64,000 bases of DNA from Paenibacillus sp. (GTDB taxonomy: Bacteria > Bacillota > Bacilli > Paenibacillales > YIM-B00363). Of the stretch, positions 52,601 through 60,737 are shown piece by piece; the first letter of the stretch is position 1, and every line of letters starts with the position of its first letter. The position numbers and the translations under genes are program-made. The DNA is taken from assembly GCF_035645195.1 (NCBI RefSeq), contig NZ_DASQNA010000013.1, positions 104,545 to 168,544 of the forward strand. The letters are read 5' to 3'. The notes beneath the pieces were generated by a model that had not been told where the DNA came from, made no database searches, and worked only from the letters and a program-made list of their open reading frames with translations.

Positions 52601-52775
52601 CGAATATCGGGTCGCATATGCGCCGGAGCAAGCGGGACCGTACAGAACGATCGGCAAGACGAACGCGCCGGAATTCGAATATTTGACGTTGACGCCCGCA
52701 GGATGGTACCGCGTCATCGCCGTGAACGCGGCCGGCGAATCGTCTCCTTCCGAAGCGGTTCACTTTAATCCATAA
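49680..52775 (+). CDS. Class A penicillin-binding protein (PBP1A family) with two C-terminal FN3 domains
   Basis: Bifunctional enzyme that polymerises and cross-links peptidoglycan. A cytoplasmic basic tail and one membrane segment (about 28-58) are followed by the GT51 transglycosylase: catalytic Glu122 in TEDEEFYNHIG, and GGSTITQQVARRVFL. The transpeptidase has PGSAMKP (SxxK), SWN, and GKTGTTSDN (KTG). A Pro-rich linker leads to two fibronectin type III domains (about 815-905 and 945-1031) separated by an acidic Gly/Asp spacer. 1031 residues. GGGAGG precedes the ATG. Confidence 0.95.
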   Translation: MSEMNQKFPDEREDAKPAKRTKRMPLWARATLGVLKWTVLLGIVGGVTAGAAVTGYVSALVRDDEVRSRETIVAAMQQNTETGFVYFRDGTVIGQLRTEEDRRLIEYEDIPRIVEDAVLATEDEEFYNHIGVDFTSLMRAVKEKVMNEKVQTGGSTITQQVARRVFLNLDRTDSRKFKEIFLALRLERFMTKEDILAAYLNKIPFGNGSSGYNLYGIKAAATGIFDKDLDELNIAQAAYLAGLPQQPSTFSAFTSKGEFDEEGFLKAKERQELVLYHMKRTGKITDAQYQEALAFDLKASLAKPKPKAYATYPYLMLEAERQAAEVLLKLNNPELTDADLRKPEARESLEEARQTLLRGGYKIYTTIDKNVYEAMHRVSDNPDTFSKDHEKKGVEQVGGVLIDNTTGAILGMIEGRDFYLEQMNHATQMLRQPGSAMKPIAAYLPALESGAIQPGDVIDDVPLILPDGTKGVHIPRNHDGRYHGLLTAREALNQSWNIPALKLFLQDVGIEQAWEFSKKLGISSLTESDYHAQTGVIGGLQYGVSVEELTNAYSTIANQGLYRESYMIEKITDSNDRIIFEHKPEPERVFSEQTAYLMTDMLRTVITNGTARTVKNRFEHEDKVPIVGKTGTTSDNFDLWFVGYTPDVTLGVWIGYDQPAELTDANRAKYVWSDVMNELVASKPDLFVTEEFPKPEGIVSKTVSRVSGLLPNELVLQEKLTVTDIFNREFIPTQQDDVFGLADVVLVDGKAYAPQPGTPADMIRKSRVVRREVPIADLMKQIEEALAKLPEKSRRPLSSYRPTDGYADAPSEVDPRVENGQPPAPPPWIKLEKTSDGVRVQFGASYNQDVAGYRVYRSVDGGPFEQLPSKTVLNGDELAFTDAANPDRLYAYYVVSVDIAGHVSSPSQTVYNGEPFPLLPLQTDGTDGGDNGDGEDGPIGDAGAPSAPARPEASARDLGVRLSWTPNAPEESVAEYRVAYAPEQAGPYRTIGKTNAPEFEYLTLTPAGWYRVIAVNAAGESSPSEAVHFNP

Positions 52776-52789
52776 CCCCTTAGACGAAC

Positions 52790-52832
52790 AAAGAGGCTGT
52801 CGAGCGAATCATCGCTTCGACAGCCTCTTTCG
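52790..52832. terminator. Bidirectional terminator between the PBP gene and mtnN
   Basis: AAAGAGGCTGTCGA pairs with TCGACAGCCTCTTT (14 bp) around an inner GCGA/TCGC pairing; CTCTTT tracts flank both sides of the convergent pair. Confidence 0.82.
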
Positions 52833-52847
52833 TTGCGCTTGTTTTGG

Positions 52848-53555
52848 TTACGCCTCGAGCATCCGCTCGACGATCGCCGCGGACCGCTCCGCGGCCAGCT
52901 TCGTGAACTCGGGGAAATTCACGTGCGCCGAGCCGTCCGCCTTATCCGACATCGATCGCAAAATGACGAACGGCGTGCCGTTCAACCGGCACACTTGGGC
53001 GACGGCCGCTCCCTCCATCTCGACGCAGACGCCCTCATGCTCGCGATGCAGCGCGGCGACCGTCTCCCGATTGGCGACGAACTGATCGCCCGACAACACG
53101 CGCCCGGAGCGCGTCAGCCCCGGGAATAAGCTCTCCCCGGCTTCGAGCGCCGCACGGATCAAATCTTCGGACGCCGGGAACACCGATTCGTCGGAAAACG
53201 GAATTTGCCCTTTCGCGAAGCCGAGCGGCGTCACGTCCATATCATGCTGCAGGCAGTCGGTCGACACGACGATGTCGCCGATGTTCAGCTCCGGATGCAG
53301 CGCGCCGGCAACCCCCGTAAACACGATCGCTTCGACGCCGAACGTATCGATCAAAATTTGCGTGCATACGGCCGCGTTCACCTTGCCGACGCCGCATTTG
53401 CAGACGATCACCCGTTTGCCGTTCCATTCGCCTTCGCGGAACCGAATGCCCGCTTTCACGGTTTCCTTCTCGCCTTCCATGCGCCCAAGAAACCGCTCCA
53501 CCTCTTCGTCCATCGCTCCGATGAGCCCGATCGTTCGATATTGCAATTGTGCCAC
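52848..53555 (-). CDS. mtnN: 5'-methylthioadenosine/S-adenosylhomocysteine nucleosidase
   Basis: MtnN cleaves MTA and SAH, recycling methionine and purines and removing methyltransferase inhibitors. The catalytic Glu lies in GLIGAMDEEVE, with GVGKVNAA, FTGVAGAL, the MEGAAVAQV ribose-binding Glu and the SMSDKAD acid Asp. 235 residues, family norm. Start is GTG 53555 after AGAGGAAC. It follows ccpA on the same strand but a terminator lies between them. Confidence 0.96.
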   Translation of the reverse strand: MAQLQYRTIGLIGAMDEEVERFLGRMEGEKETVKAGIRFREGEWNGKRVIVCKCGVGKVNAAVCTQILIDTFGVEAIVFTGVAGALHPELNIGDIVVSTDCLQHDMDVTPLGFAKGQIPFSDESVFPASEDLIRAALEAGESLFPGLTRSGRVLSGDQFVANRETVAALHREHEGVCVEMEGAAVAQVCRLNGTPFVILRSMSDKADGSAHVNFPEFTKLAAERSAAIVERMLEA

Positions 53556-53577
53556 GTTCCTCTATATCCCCCTAGGC

Positions 53578-53606
53578 AAAAAAATAGGGCTCATTAAGCA
53601 TGAGCC
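53578..53606 (-). terminator. Terminator of ccpA, overlapping its stop codon
   Basis: GGCTCAT/ATGAGCC forms a 7-bp stem whose loop contains the ccpA TAA; CTATTTTTTT follows on the minus strand. Confidence 0.82.
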
Positions 53607-54595
53607 ACAGATTTACGCATAATGGTTTCGTGCGGAAGCACGACGACCGGATTCGATACCGGCTCTTTCTTCATCAGCTTCGTCAGCAGACGCATCGAAA
53701 CCGCGCCGATGTCATACATCGGCTGCGCGACCGTCGTCAGCTGCGGACGCACCATCGACGCCATGCGCGCATTGTCGACCGAGATGACCGCGATGTCTTC
53801 CGGCACTCGGAGGCCGGCGTCTTGAATCGCGTGAATCGCGCCGATCGCCATTTCGTCCGTCGCGGCGAACATCGCCGTCGGGCGGTCTTCGAGCTGCAGG
53901 AAATACTGCATCGTCTCGAGACCGGACTCGTACCGGTAGTTGCCTACGCGAACATGCGACTCGCGGAACGGAATGCCGGCTTCCTCGAGCGCGCGCTTAT
54001 AGCCCTGGTAACGAGCGAACCCGTTGGACGGATCCTGCAGGTTGCCGCTGATCATGCCGATGCTGCGGTGACCGTTGTCGATCAAGAGCTTCACCGCGTC
54101 GTACGCCGCCGCTTCATGGTCGATGTCGACCGACGGCATAATTCGGTTCGCGTCGGTCGTCGCGCAAAGCACGATCGGCACCGACGTGCGGAACGCCTCG
54201 ATGTGCTCGTCCGTTACGACGCCGCCCATGAAGAGGAGTCCGTCCACCTGCTTCTCCAGCAGCGTGTTGATTACGCGGATCTCTTTCTCCTTCTTCTTGT
54301 CGGAGTTGCACAAGATCATATTGTAATGGTACATATTCGCGATATCTTCGATCCCCCGGACGACTTCCGAATACATCGTGTTAGAGATGTCCGGGATGAC
54401 GACGCCGACGGTCGTCGTCTTCTTGCTTGCCAATCCGCGGGCGACCGCATTCGGGCGGTATCCCAACCGTTCGATCGCTTCGAACACTTTCTTCCGGGTT
54501 TGCGGCTTGACGTTGGGGTTATTGTTCACCACCCGCGAAACTGTCGCCATCGATACTCCGGCTTCCCGAGCCACGTCGTAAATTGTCACTGTCAC
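53594..54595 (-). CDS. ccpA: Catabolite control protein A (LacI family)
   Basis: CcpA with HPr-Ser-P or Crh-P binds cre sites and controls carbon metabolism. The helix-turn-helix [21 protein letters not shown], hinge [18 protein letters not shown] and effector domain match CcpA along the length. I use GTG 54595, with GGAG nine bases upstream, giving 333 residues against 334 in B. subtilis; an ATG six bases further out lies too close to the binding site. It has its own sigma-A promoter. Confidence 0.95.
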   Translation of the reverse strand: MTVTIYDVAREAGVSMATVSRVVNNNPNVKPQTRKKVFEAIERLGYRPNAVARGLASKKTTTVGVVIPDISNTMYSEVVRGIEDIANMYHYNMILCNSDKKKEKEIRVINTLLEKQVDGLLFMGGVVTDEHIEAFRTSVPIVLCATTDANRIMPSVDIDHEAAAYDAVKLLIDNGHRSIGMISGNLQDPSNGFARYQGYKRALEEAGIPFRESHVRVGNYRYESGLETMQYFLQLEDRPTAMFAATDEMAIGAIHAIQDAGLRVPEDIAVISVDNARMASMVRPQLTTVAQPMYDIGAVSMRLLTKLMKKEPVSNPVVVLPHETIMRKSVAHA

Positions 54596-54714
54596 GAGCA
54601 TTCTCTCCAATAATGATTATTTGTAGAAATGAACAACGGCAAGTAGACCAACGCCGGCTAACGGACTCCGGAACTACACCTGTTTCAAAACTGTTTCGTG
54701 TTTTATAATTATTT

Positions 54715-54743
54715 ATGATACGACAAAAAAATACTTTTCGCAA
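54715..54743 (-). promoter_or_regulatory. Sigma-A promoter of ccpA
   Basis: Minus-strand TTGCGA and TATCAT are exactly 17 nt apart and lie about 120 nt before the GTG start. Confidence 0.6.
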
Positions 54744-54825
54744 TGATTGCCATTTTCACGCATGTCGAACGACGCATACGCCGGAAACGATGCGCCCCGC
54801 AAGGGGCGTTCGCCGCCGGCTATAT

Positions 54826-55233
54826 TTATGTAGCGATGCTGCCCTTCGCGATCTGGGACAGCCGCTCCCGAATTTCGTTCGACCATGGTTCGTCGCCAAG
54901 AGACTGCGCAAGCAGCAGCAAATCGAGCAGCTCGTTCACCCGATCTTTGACGATCTGTTCCACCGGCGTATGCGCCCGTTCCTTCTTCGTCGCCTCGAAC
55001 AGCAAAAACGCAAGCTCGTTCGTTTCCTGGAAAGGGATATGCTGACTTTCCGGATTGCGGCCGAGCTGCCGAATGAGCTCGCTCAGCTCCTGTTTGACGT
55101 CCTGCAGCACTTCGCTGCGGTCGCAGCGGACGCAGGAATAAATCGGAACGTTATCAATTTTGACTTTGTTCGAGAAGATCACCGTACGAAGACGAATCGA
55201 CATCGTATGCCCGCAAGAACAACGCTTTTCCAA
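54826..55233 (-). CDS. Uncharacterised protein with N-terminal zinc-ribbon-like cysteines
   Basis: I do not recognise a named family. Cys5 and Cys7 (CSCGH) with Cys34 and Cys37 (CVRCD) would form a zinc ribbon like that of YgiT/MqsA-type proteins, but no helix-turn-helix follows. Residues 45-135 are predicted to be helical and acidic/leucine-rich (VNELLDLLLLAQSLGDEPW). The TTG start at 55233 is supported by GGAGGG six bases upstream. It lies between ccpA and the PfpI gene on the same strand. Confidence 0.72.
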   Translation of the reverse strand: MEKRCSCGHTMSIRLRTVIFSNKVKIDNVPIYSCVRCDRSEVLQDVKQELSELIRQLGRNPESQHIPFQETNELAFLLFEATKKERAHTPVEQIVKDRVNELLDLLLLAQSLGDEPWSNEIRERLSQIAKGSIAT

Positions 55234-55352
55234 ACCGAGCCCTCCTAAGAGCCGTTACACGCGGCCCGCTCTTCGTGCCTCTCTATGTATTCGAGGCCCC
55301 TCGCGCATCTCCTGCCGTAAGGCTCATAGAAGTTCTTGGAATCGGAAGCGGT

Positions 55353-55877
55353 TTACCGCGCGGCCAGCGCGTCGCAGAACGCTTTCGCGTACGGCGGGAG
55401 ATCCGGCGGACGGCGGCTCGAGACGAGGTGTCCGTCCACGACGACCGGCTCGTCGAGCCAAATCGCGCCGGCGTTTTCCATATCGTCGCGGATGCCGGGC
55501 GTCGATGTGACGCGCTTGCCTTGCAAAATTTTCGCGGAAATCAGCACCCAGCCCGCATGGCATATTTGGCCGATCGGCTTTCCTAGCTCGTCCATGCGGC
55601 GGACCATCGCCAGCACCTCGGGATAGCGGCGCAGTTTATCGGGCGCCCAGCCGCCGGGCACGAGCAGTCCGTCGTATGCGTCGATGTCGACCTCTTCGAA
55701 CGAGAGATCGGCGGTCGCCGGCACGCCGTATTTGCCCGTATATTGAAACCCTTTTTTCGCTCCGGCGAGCACCACTTCGGCACCCTCCTCGCGAGCGCGG
55801 TACACCGGATACCAAAGCTCCAAATCCTCGAATTCTTCGTCGACGAGACTCAGCACCTTTTTCCCGTTCAAACGCAT
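55353..55877 (-). CDS. DJ-1/PfpI family protein
   Basis: The family includes proteases, deglycases and chaperones with a nucleophilic cysteine. The Cys lies in GQICHAGW (Cys106) with the partner Glu in VDEEFEDLE and the LLVPGGWAPD strand, so the active site is intact. YfkM/PfpI-like proteins of this type respond to general stress; the substrate is unknown. I use ATG 55877 (174 residues); an ATG 27 nt upstream is the alternative, as AAAGGA sits between them. Confidence 0.88.
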   Translation of the reverse strand: MRLNGKKVLSLVDEEFEDLELWYPVYRAREEGAEVVLAGAKKGFQYTGKYGVPATADLSFEEVDIDAYDGLLVPGGWAPDKLRRYPEVLAMVRRMDELGKPIGQICHAGWVLISAKILQGKRVTSTPGIRDDMENAGAIWLDEPVVVDGHLVSSRRPPDLPPYAKAFCDALAAR

Positions 55878-55923
55878 GCCGTTCACCGTTCCTTTCTCTT
55901 TCAAATCGTAAAATTGTATTATG

Positions 55924-57669
55924 TTACATCACGCCGCTCTCCATGCCGAATCGCTCGAGCGTCTCCCGAATTTCTTGGCTCGTGCGCAGCTTCGCGACGG
56001 ATGACCACAACGATTTCGATCGTTCGCTTGACGCCTTCAGCAGTTCGCTCTTGAGCGGCAGCATGAGACCGCCCGCCATGCTGAGCTCCCGTACGCCGAG
56101 CGCGAGCCAAATCGGCAGCGCCAGCGGATCGCCGGCAAGCTCCCCGCAGACGCTCACGCCGATGCCCGCCTCCTGCGCGGCGGACGCCGTCATGCGCAGA
56201 AGGCGCAACACCGCCGGATGATACGGTTCGTACAAATGTGCGACATGCTCGTTCATTCGGTCGGCGGCCAGCACATACTGCGTCAAATCGTTCGTGCCGA
56301 TGCTGAAAAAGTCGACCTCCGGCGCCAGCACGTCCGCCGCGATCGCCGCCGCCGGCACCTCGACCATAATGCCGACGGGCATATGCTCGTCGAACGGCAG
56401 CCGTTCCGCCCGCAGCTCCGCCTTCGCTTCCTCGAGCAGCCGCTTCGCTTCCCGCAGCTGTTCGACGGACTGAATCATCGGGAACATGACGCGCACCTTG
56501 CCGCAAGCGCCCGAACGAAGAATCGCCCGCAGCTGCGTCTTGAACGGCCCCGGCTGCACGAGCGACAGCCGAATCGAACGAAAGCCCAGCACCGGGTTTT
56601 CTTCCTCCGGCACTTCCATATAATCAAGATGCTTGTCCCCGCCGACGTCGAGCGTTCGGATCGTCAGCGGCCTGCCCTGCAGCAGCGACGCAGCTTTGCA
56701 GTAAATTTCGTACTGCTCCTGCTCGCTCGGGTACGTATCCCGGTCCATGTAAATGAACTCGGTCCGAAACAATCCGACGCCTTCCGCTCCGCCGTCCAGC
56801 GCCGCCTCCAGCTCTCGAAGCGACGTAATGTTCGCGTACAGCGACATGCGGATGCCGTCCGCCGTCACCGTCGGCAGCGACGCGATCGATTGAAGCCGTT
56901 CGAGCACGCGGACCTCCGACTCCCGCAGCTCCGTATACCGCTGGACTTGCGCGCTCGTCGGGTTGACGATCACCGTCCCCGACTTCCCGTCGATGATGAG
57001 CGTATCGCCCGTTTGGATCGGTTCCGCCGTTTTCCCCTCGAGTCCGAGCACGAGCGGAATGTTCATCGCCCGCGCCATGATCGCCGTATGGGACGTGCTG
57101 CCGCCTGCGAACGTGACGATGCCGAGCACATGGTTCGGATTCAAATGCACGAGCTGCGACGGGGATACTTCGCGCGCGACGAGAATGAACGGCTTGTTAT
57201 CCGACGGCAGCTTCACGTCCGGCGTTCCGATCAAATGCTTCAGCAGCCGGTTGCCGACGTCGCGGATGTCGAGCGCCCGCTCCTTCATATATTGGTCGTC
57301 GAGCAAATCGAACATGTTAACGAATTTATCGATGACTTCCTTGACCGCGACCTCGGCGGCTTTGTACTGGCGCTGGATGATGCCCTGAATTTCGTTCATA
57401 AACACGGGATCGTCCAAAATGGCCAAATGCGCGTCGAAAATGTTCGACTCCTGCTCGCCGATGTAGCCAGAAATTTCTTTCTTGATCGTCGTGATTTCCT
57501 GCTTGGAGTGACGGATGCCTTCGTACAGGCGCTCGAATTCCGCCGCCAGATCGGTCACGTCCTTCTTGTTTTCGGGAACGTCCCACTCCCAATGGGGCAG
57601 GACGAACGCCTTCCCGATCGCGATGCCGGACGAGGCCCCGGTGCCTTGAACGCTACGAGTGGTTGCCAT
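55924..57669 (-). CDS. ptsI: Phosphoenolpyruvate-protein phosphotransferase (PTS enzyme I)
   Basis: EI takes phosphate from PEP onto its histidine and passes it to HPr. The N-terminal HPr-binding helices (about 30-145) precede the phospho-His domain with [12 protein letters not shown] (His194). The PEP-binding barrel has [32 protein letters not shown] and [14 protein letters not shown]. 581 residues. AAGGAGGA precedes the ATG. Its start overlaps the end of nagE by 17 nt and no ptsH gene is adjacent. Confidence 0.96.
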   Translation of the reverse strand: MATTRSVQGTGASSGIAIGKAFVLPHWEWDVPENKKDVTDLAAEFERLYEGIRHSKQEITTIKKEISGYIGEQESNIFDAHLAILDDPVFMNEIQGIIQRQYKAAEVAVKEVIDKFVNMFDLLDDQYMKERALDIRDVGNRLLKHLIGTPDVKLPSDNKPFILVAREVSPSQLVHLNPNHVLGIVTFAGGSTSHTAIMARAMNIPLVLGLEGKTAEPIQTGDTLIIDGKSGTVIVNPTSAQVQRYTELRESEVRVLERLQSIASLPTVTADGIRMSLYANITSLRELEAALDGGAEGVGLFRTEFIYMDRDTYPSEQEQYEIYCKAASLLQGRPLTIRTLDVGGDKHLDYMEVPEEENPVLGFRSIRLSLVQPGPFKTQLRAILRSGACGKVRVMFPMIQSVEQLREAKRLLEEAKAELRAERLPFDEHMPVGIMVEVPAAAIAADVLAPEVDFFSIGTNDLTQYVLAADRMNEHVAHLYEPYHPAVLRLLRMTASAAQEAGIGVSVCGELAGDPLALPIWLALGVRELSMAGGLMLPLKSELLKASSERSKSLWSSVAKLRTSQEIRETLERFGMESGVM

Positions 57670-59539
57670 CCGACGGATCCTCCTTTATGGTGACTGACAT
57701 GACCGAAGCTTGGCCCTTGCGAACGGCCTTGAACGGCGCGTAGCTGATCGCTTTGACGCGCGCCGCATTCGTGACGACCATAGGCGTCGCCGGCGATTTC
57801 GCGTGTTTGCGAAGCTTGGCCAAATCGAACGTGACGAGCAGCTGTCCGGGCTGGACGGCGTCGCCCTCCCGCACATGCGGCTCGAAGGGCTTACCGGCGA
57901 TGCCGGACGAATCGATGCCGATGTGCAGCAGCACCTCGAGCCCTTCCGCCGTCGTAATGCCGAGCGCGTGCCCCGTCGGGAACAGATGCGTGATCTTCCC
58001 GGCGACGGGCGAGACGAGCTCGCCGCGCTCCGGCACGAAGGCGACGCCGTCGCCGACGATTTTGCCGGCAAACACCGGATCCGGCACATCCTCGAGCGGA
58101 ATCATGCGGCCGGCGACCGGCGAGCGGAACAGAACGACGCGCGGGTCCTTGCGTATCGTCTTCATAATCTCTTCGCGAATCAGCTCGGAGAACGTGCCGA
58201 ACACGACCTGGACGTTGCCTCCGCCCAGCGTCATGACGCCGGCGGCGCCCAAATGCTTCAGCGCGCCGATGTCCATCTCCCGGTCGTTCGCGAGCGTCAG
58301 CCGAAGGCGCGTGATGCACGCTTCGATGCGCACGATGTTTTCCTTGCCGCCGAGCGCCTGCAGAATGAGCGGAGCCCGGTACGGGATATCCCCGGCCCAA
58401 TCGTCGAGCGCGGACCCTTCCTCGCGGCCCGGCGTCGGAATTTGGAACCTCCGAATCGCCCAGCGGAACAGGCCGTAATACAGCGCGAAATAGACGAGTC
58501 CGATCGGGATGAGCATCCATCCGTTTCGGGACAGGTGATAGTTGATGATAAAGTCGATCGCCCCCGCGGAAAACGCGAAGCCGTGATGAATGCCGAGCAG
58601 CGACGTCAGCCACATGGAGAGGCCGGACAAAATCGCGTGCACGACGAACAAATACGGCGCGACGAACAAAAAGGCGAACTCGATCGGCTCCGTCACGCCG
58701 GTGAGGAACGAGGAAAGCGCCGCGACGGCGAACGTCGCCCGCACCTTCGGCTTCAGATCCTCCCTCGCCTCGTGCACGATCGCTAGAGCGATCGCGGGCA
58801 GCGCGAACATCATCGTCGGATACAGCCCCGCCATGTACAACCCCGCCGTCGGATCGCCCGCGAAAAAGCGCGGCAAATCGCCGTTGACGATGCTGCCGTC
58901 ATAACGCTCGTAGGCGCCCGTTTGGAACCAGACGACGTTGTTGAGCAAGTAGTGCAGTCCGGACGGCACGAGCAGCCGGTGGAGCATGCCGTACAAAAAC
59001 GCGCCGAACCCGCCGAGGCCGAGCAGCAGGCCACTCAGCCCCTGCAGTCCCGATTGGACGTACGGGCCGATTTGCACGATCAGAATCGAGAAAGCGACGG
59101 ACGCGAAACACATGATCAGCAGCACGAAGCGCGGCCCGCCGAAAAATTGTATATATTCCGGAAAGCGAATCTCTTTGAATCGATGAAATAGAAAAGCGGA
59201 TAAAATGCCGATGACGATGCCGCTCGTCACGCCGAGCTCGAATCCTTGCGGAATGAAAAATTGCGTCACGCGGTCGTAGACGAAATAGCCGACCAAAGCC
59301 GACATCCCGGCGATGCCGGCGCTGTCCGCGAGGCCCAGCGCGACCCCTACGGCGAAGATATAAGGCAAATATGTAAACACGGTCATACCCGCGTAGGTCA
59401 GCATCGCTCCGATGCGTTCTCCGCCGATCGCCTCCCAAGGGAACGCGCCGAGGCGAAGAAGTATCGCGGCGGCGGGCAGCGCGATCATCGGCATCATCAG
59501 CGATCTGCCGAATTGCTGCAAATAGCCCATCCAATTCAC
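57653..59539 (-). CDS. PTS enzyme IICBA, N-acetylglucosamine (NagE) type
   Basis: One polypeptide imports and phosphorylates its sugar. EIIC (about 1-370) has about ten membrane segments and [28 protein letters not shown] and TPGRE, which resemble NagE more than PtsG. EIIB carries the phospho-Cys in EACITRLRL (about 405). EIIA (about 465-620) has the phospho-His in [10 protein letters not shown]. Start is GTG 59539 after AGAGGGGGA. It overlaps ptsI by 17 nt. GlcNAc specificity is inferred from similarity; glucose or glucosamine is the alternative. Confidence 0.88.
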   Translation of the reverse strand: MNWMGYLQQFGRSLMMPMIALPAAAILLRLGAFPWEAIGGERIGAMLTYAGMTVFTYLPYIFAVGVALGLADSAGIAGMSALVGYFVYDRVTQFFIPQGFELGVTSGIVIGILSAFLFHRFKEIRFPEYIQFFGGPRFVLLIMCFASVAFSILIVQIGPYVQSGLQGLSGLLLGLGGFGAFLYGMLHRLLVPSGLHYLLNNVVWFQTGAYERYDGSIVNGDLPRFFAGDPTAGLYMAGLYPTMMFALPAIALAIVHEAREDLKPKVRATFAVAALSSFLTGVTEPIEFAFLFVAPYLFVVHAILSGLSMWLTSLLGIHHGFAFSAGAIDFIINYHLSRNGWMLIPIGLVYFALYYGLFRWAIRRFQIPTPGREEGSALDDWAGDIPYRAPLILQALGGKENIVRIEACITRLRLTLANDREMDIGALKHLGAAGVMTLGGGNVQVVFGTFSELIREEIMKTIRKDPRVVLFRSPVAGRMIPLEDVPDPVFAGKIVGDGVAFVPERGELVSPVAGKITHLFPTGHALGITTAEGLEVLLHIGIDSSGIAGKPFEPHVREGDAVQPGQLLVTFDLAKLRKHAKSPATPMVVTNAARVKAISYAPFKAVRKGQASVMSVTIKEDPSDGNHS

Positions 59540-59596
59540 GCCCGGTCCCCCTCTCGTCTATTGGTAATGGTAATGAAGCGCCGCGAGTTTGTCAAA

Positions 59597-59629
59597 GAAA
59601 AAACGGCGGACGATTACCTCGTCCGCCGT
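59597..59629 (-). terminator. Terminator after the Gln/Tyr-rich repeat protein gene
   Basis: A perfect 11-bp stem ACGGCGGACGA/TCGTCCGCCGT with a 5-nt loop runs into six T residues on the minus strand. Confidence 0.92.
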
Positions 59630-59642
59630 TCGTCCAACTATT

Positions 59643-60179
59643 TTAGAAGTTGCGGAACTGACCTTGCGTGAACTGGCTCGTCGGCGTGTTCACGTTGTAC
59701 TGTCCACGAACGCTGTTCAGCGTGTTGATGCCTTGCGATTGGCCCATCGCGTACGTGCTCGCGCGGAGCGAATCCTCGCGCAGGTACGCGTCGTGGTCCG
59801 GACGGTTGCCGACATAGTTAGCCGTGTGGTAGCTGTTCACGCCTTGGAACCCGCCTTGATAGCCTTGCGTCATTTGGCTCGTAGGCGTGTTCACTTGGTA
59901 CGTTCCTTGGACGTTGTTCAGCGTGCCCATCGTTTGGCCGCGGTTCATGGCGTACGTGCTCGGACCCATGCTGTCTTCGCGGAGGTACGCGTCATGATCT
60001 TGGCGGTTGCCAACATAGTTCGACGTGTGGTAGTTCGACGTCATTTGCTGCTGCGGTTGATAGAACGATTGGACGTTGCCCGTCGGTTGGAACGTCTTCT
60101 GCATGCCGCGGTACTGCGACTGAACCTGCTGACCGAAGCCTTGCTGTTGCCCGAAGGAAGGTTGGTACGAATTGTACAC
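59643..60179 (-). CDS. Gln/Tyr/Asn-rich protein with two 57-residue internal repeats (possible spore coat or surface protein)
   Basis: No family is recognised. The first 48 residues are Gln/Tyr/Phe-rich (QQQGFGQQVQSQY). Two blocks (50-106 and 117-173) align without gaps at about 41 of 57 positions and share NYVGNR, DHDAYLREDS, STYAM and VNTPTSQ. There is no signal peptide, membrane segment or cysteine. Composition resembles coat or matrix proteins, but this is inference. The GTG start has AAGGAGG 10 nt upstream and a strong terminator follows, so it is a single-gene unit. Confidence 0.85.
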   Translation of the reverse strand: MYNSYQPSFGQQQGFGQQVQSQYRGMQKTFQPTGNVQSFYQPQQQMTSNYHTSNYVGNRQDHDAYLREDSMGPSTYAMNRGQTMGTLNNVQGTYQVNTPTSQMTQGYQGGFQGVNSYHTANYVGNRPDHDAYLREDSLRASTYAMGQSQGINTLNSVRGQYNVNTPTSQFTQGQFRNF

Positions 60180-60253
60180 GATGAATGTTCCTCCTTAGAT
60201 GTCGTCTGGTCTCCCCCGACGGCGTGCGAACGCCTTCGTTGAAGCCTCTTTTA

Positions 60254-60274
60254 TTTTGTCTAAGGGGGACAAAA
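60254..60274. promoter_or_regulatory. Inverted repeat upstream of the repeat-protein gene
   Basis: TTTTGTC and GACAAAA flank a 7-nt centre about 75 nt before the GTG start, a possible operator. No sigma-factor motif is clear. Confidence 0.3.
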
Positions 60275-60290
60275 ATTATTATCGCGCAAA

Positions 60291-60722
60291 TTATGCCTGA
60301 TTTCGGTTCGGGCGGAGAATGGCGTCTTCGACCTTAATGCATCGATCCATGATGACCGTCATGCCGCCTTCGGAGGCGATGCGCGCCGCTTCCTCGCTGG
60401 CGATGCCGAGCTGGAGCCAGAGCGTTTTCGCCTTGACGGCGACCGCATCGGCGGCGATGGGCGGCGTATGCTCGGCGCGGCGGAACACGTTCACGATGTC
60501 GATCGGCTCCGGAATGTCGGCCAGCGACGCGTAGCCCTTCTGCCCGAGCACGTCTTCGCCCTTCGGGTTGACCGGGATAATCCGGTACCCGCGGTGCAGC
60601 ATCGCCTCGGATACTTCGTACGCGGGGCGGTCGGGATTGTTCGTCAGCCCGACGACGGCGATAACTCCCGCTTGCTCCAAAATCGATTTGATCTGTTCTC
60701 TGCTCGGATTTTCGAAAGGCAT
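60291..60722 (-). CDS. CoA-binding domain protein (YccU type)
   Basis: The 143-residue protein is a single CoA-binding Rossmann domain: AGVIAVVGLTNNPDRPAYEVSE, YRIIPVNPKGEDVLGQK, DIVNVFRRAEHTPPIAADAV and LWLQLGIASEEAA, then MDRCIKVE. Its function is unknown. It lies 15 nt behind aroA on the same strand and is probably co-transcribed. A Gln/Tyr-rich protein gene follows after 110 nt. Confidence 0.92.
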   Translation of the reverse strand: MPFENPSREQIKSILEQAGVIAVVGLTNNPDRPAYEVSEAMLHRGYRIIPVNPKGEDVLGQKGYASLADIPEPIDIVNVFRRAEHTPPIAADAVAVKAKTLWLQLGIASEEAARIASEGGMTVIMDRCIKVEDAILRPNRNQA

Positions 60723-60737
60723 GCGCGTCTCCTCCTT

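Noticed and set aside
55353..55904. Longer start for the PfpI protein
   Set aside because: Kept only as an alternative; the ATG at 55877 begins at the conserved first strand, though the binding site does not decide clearly.
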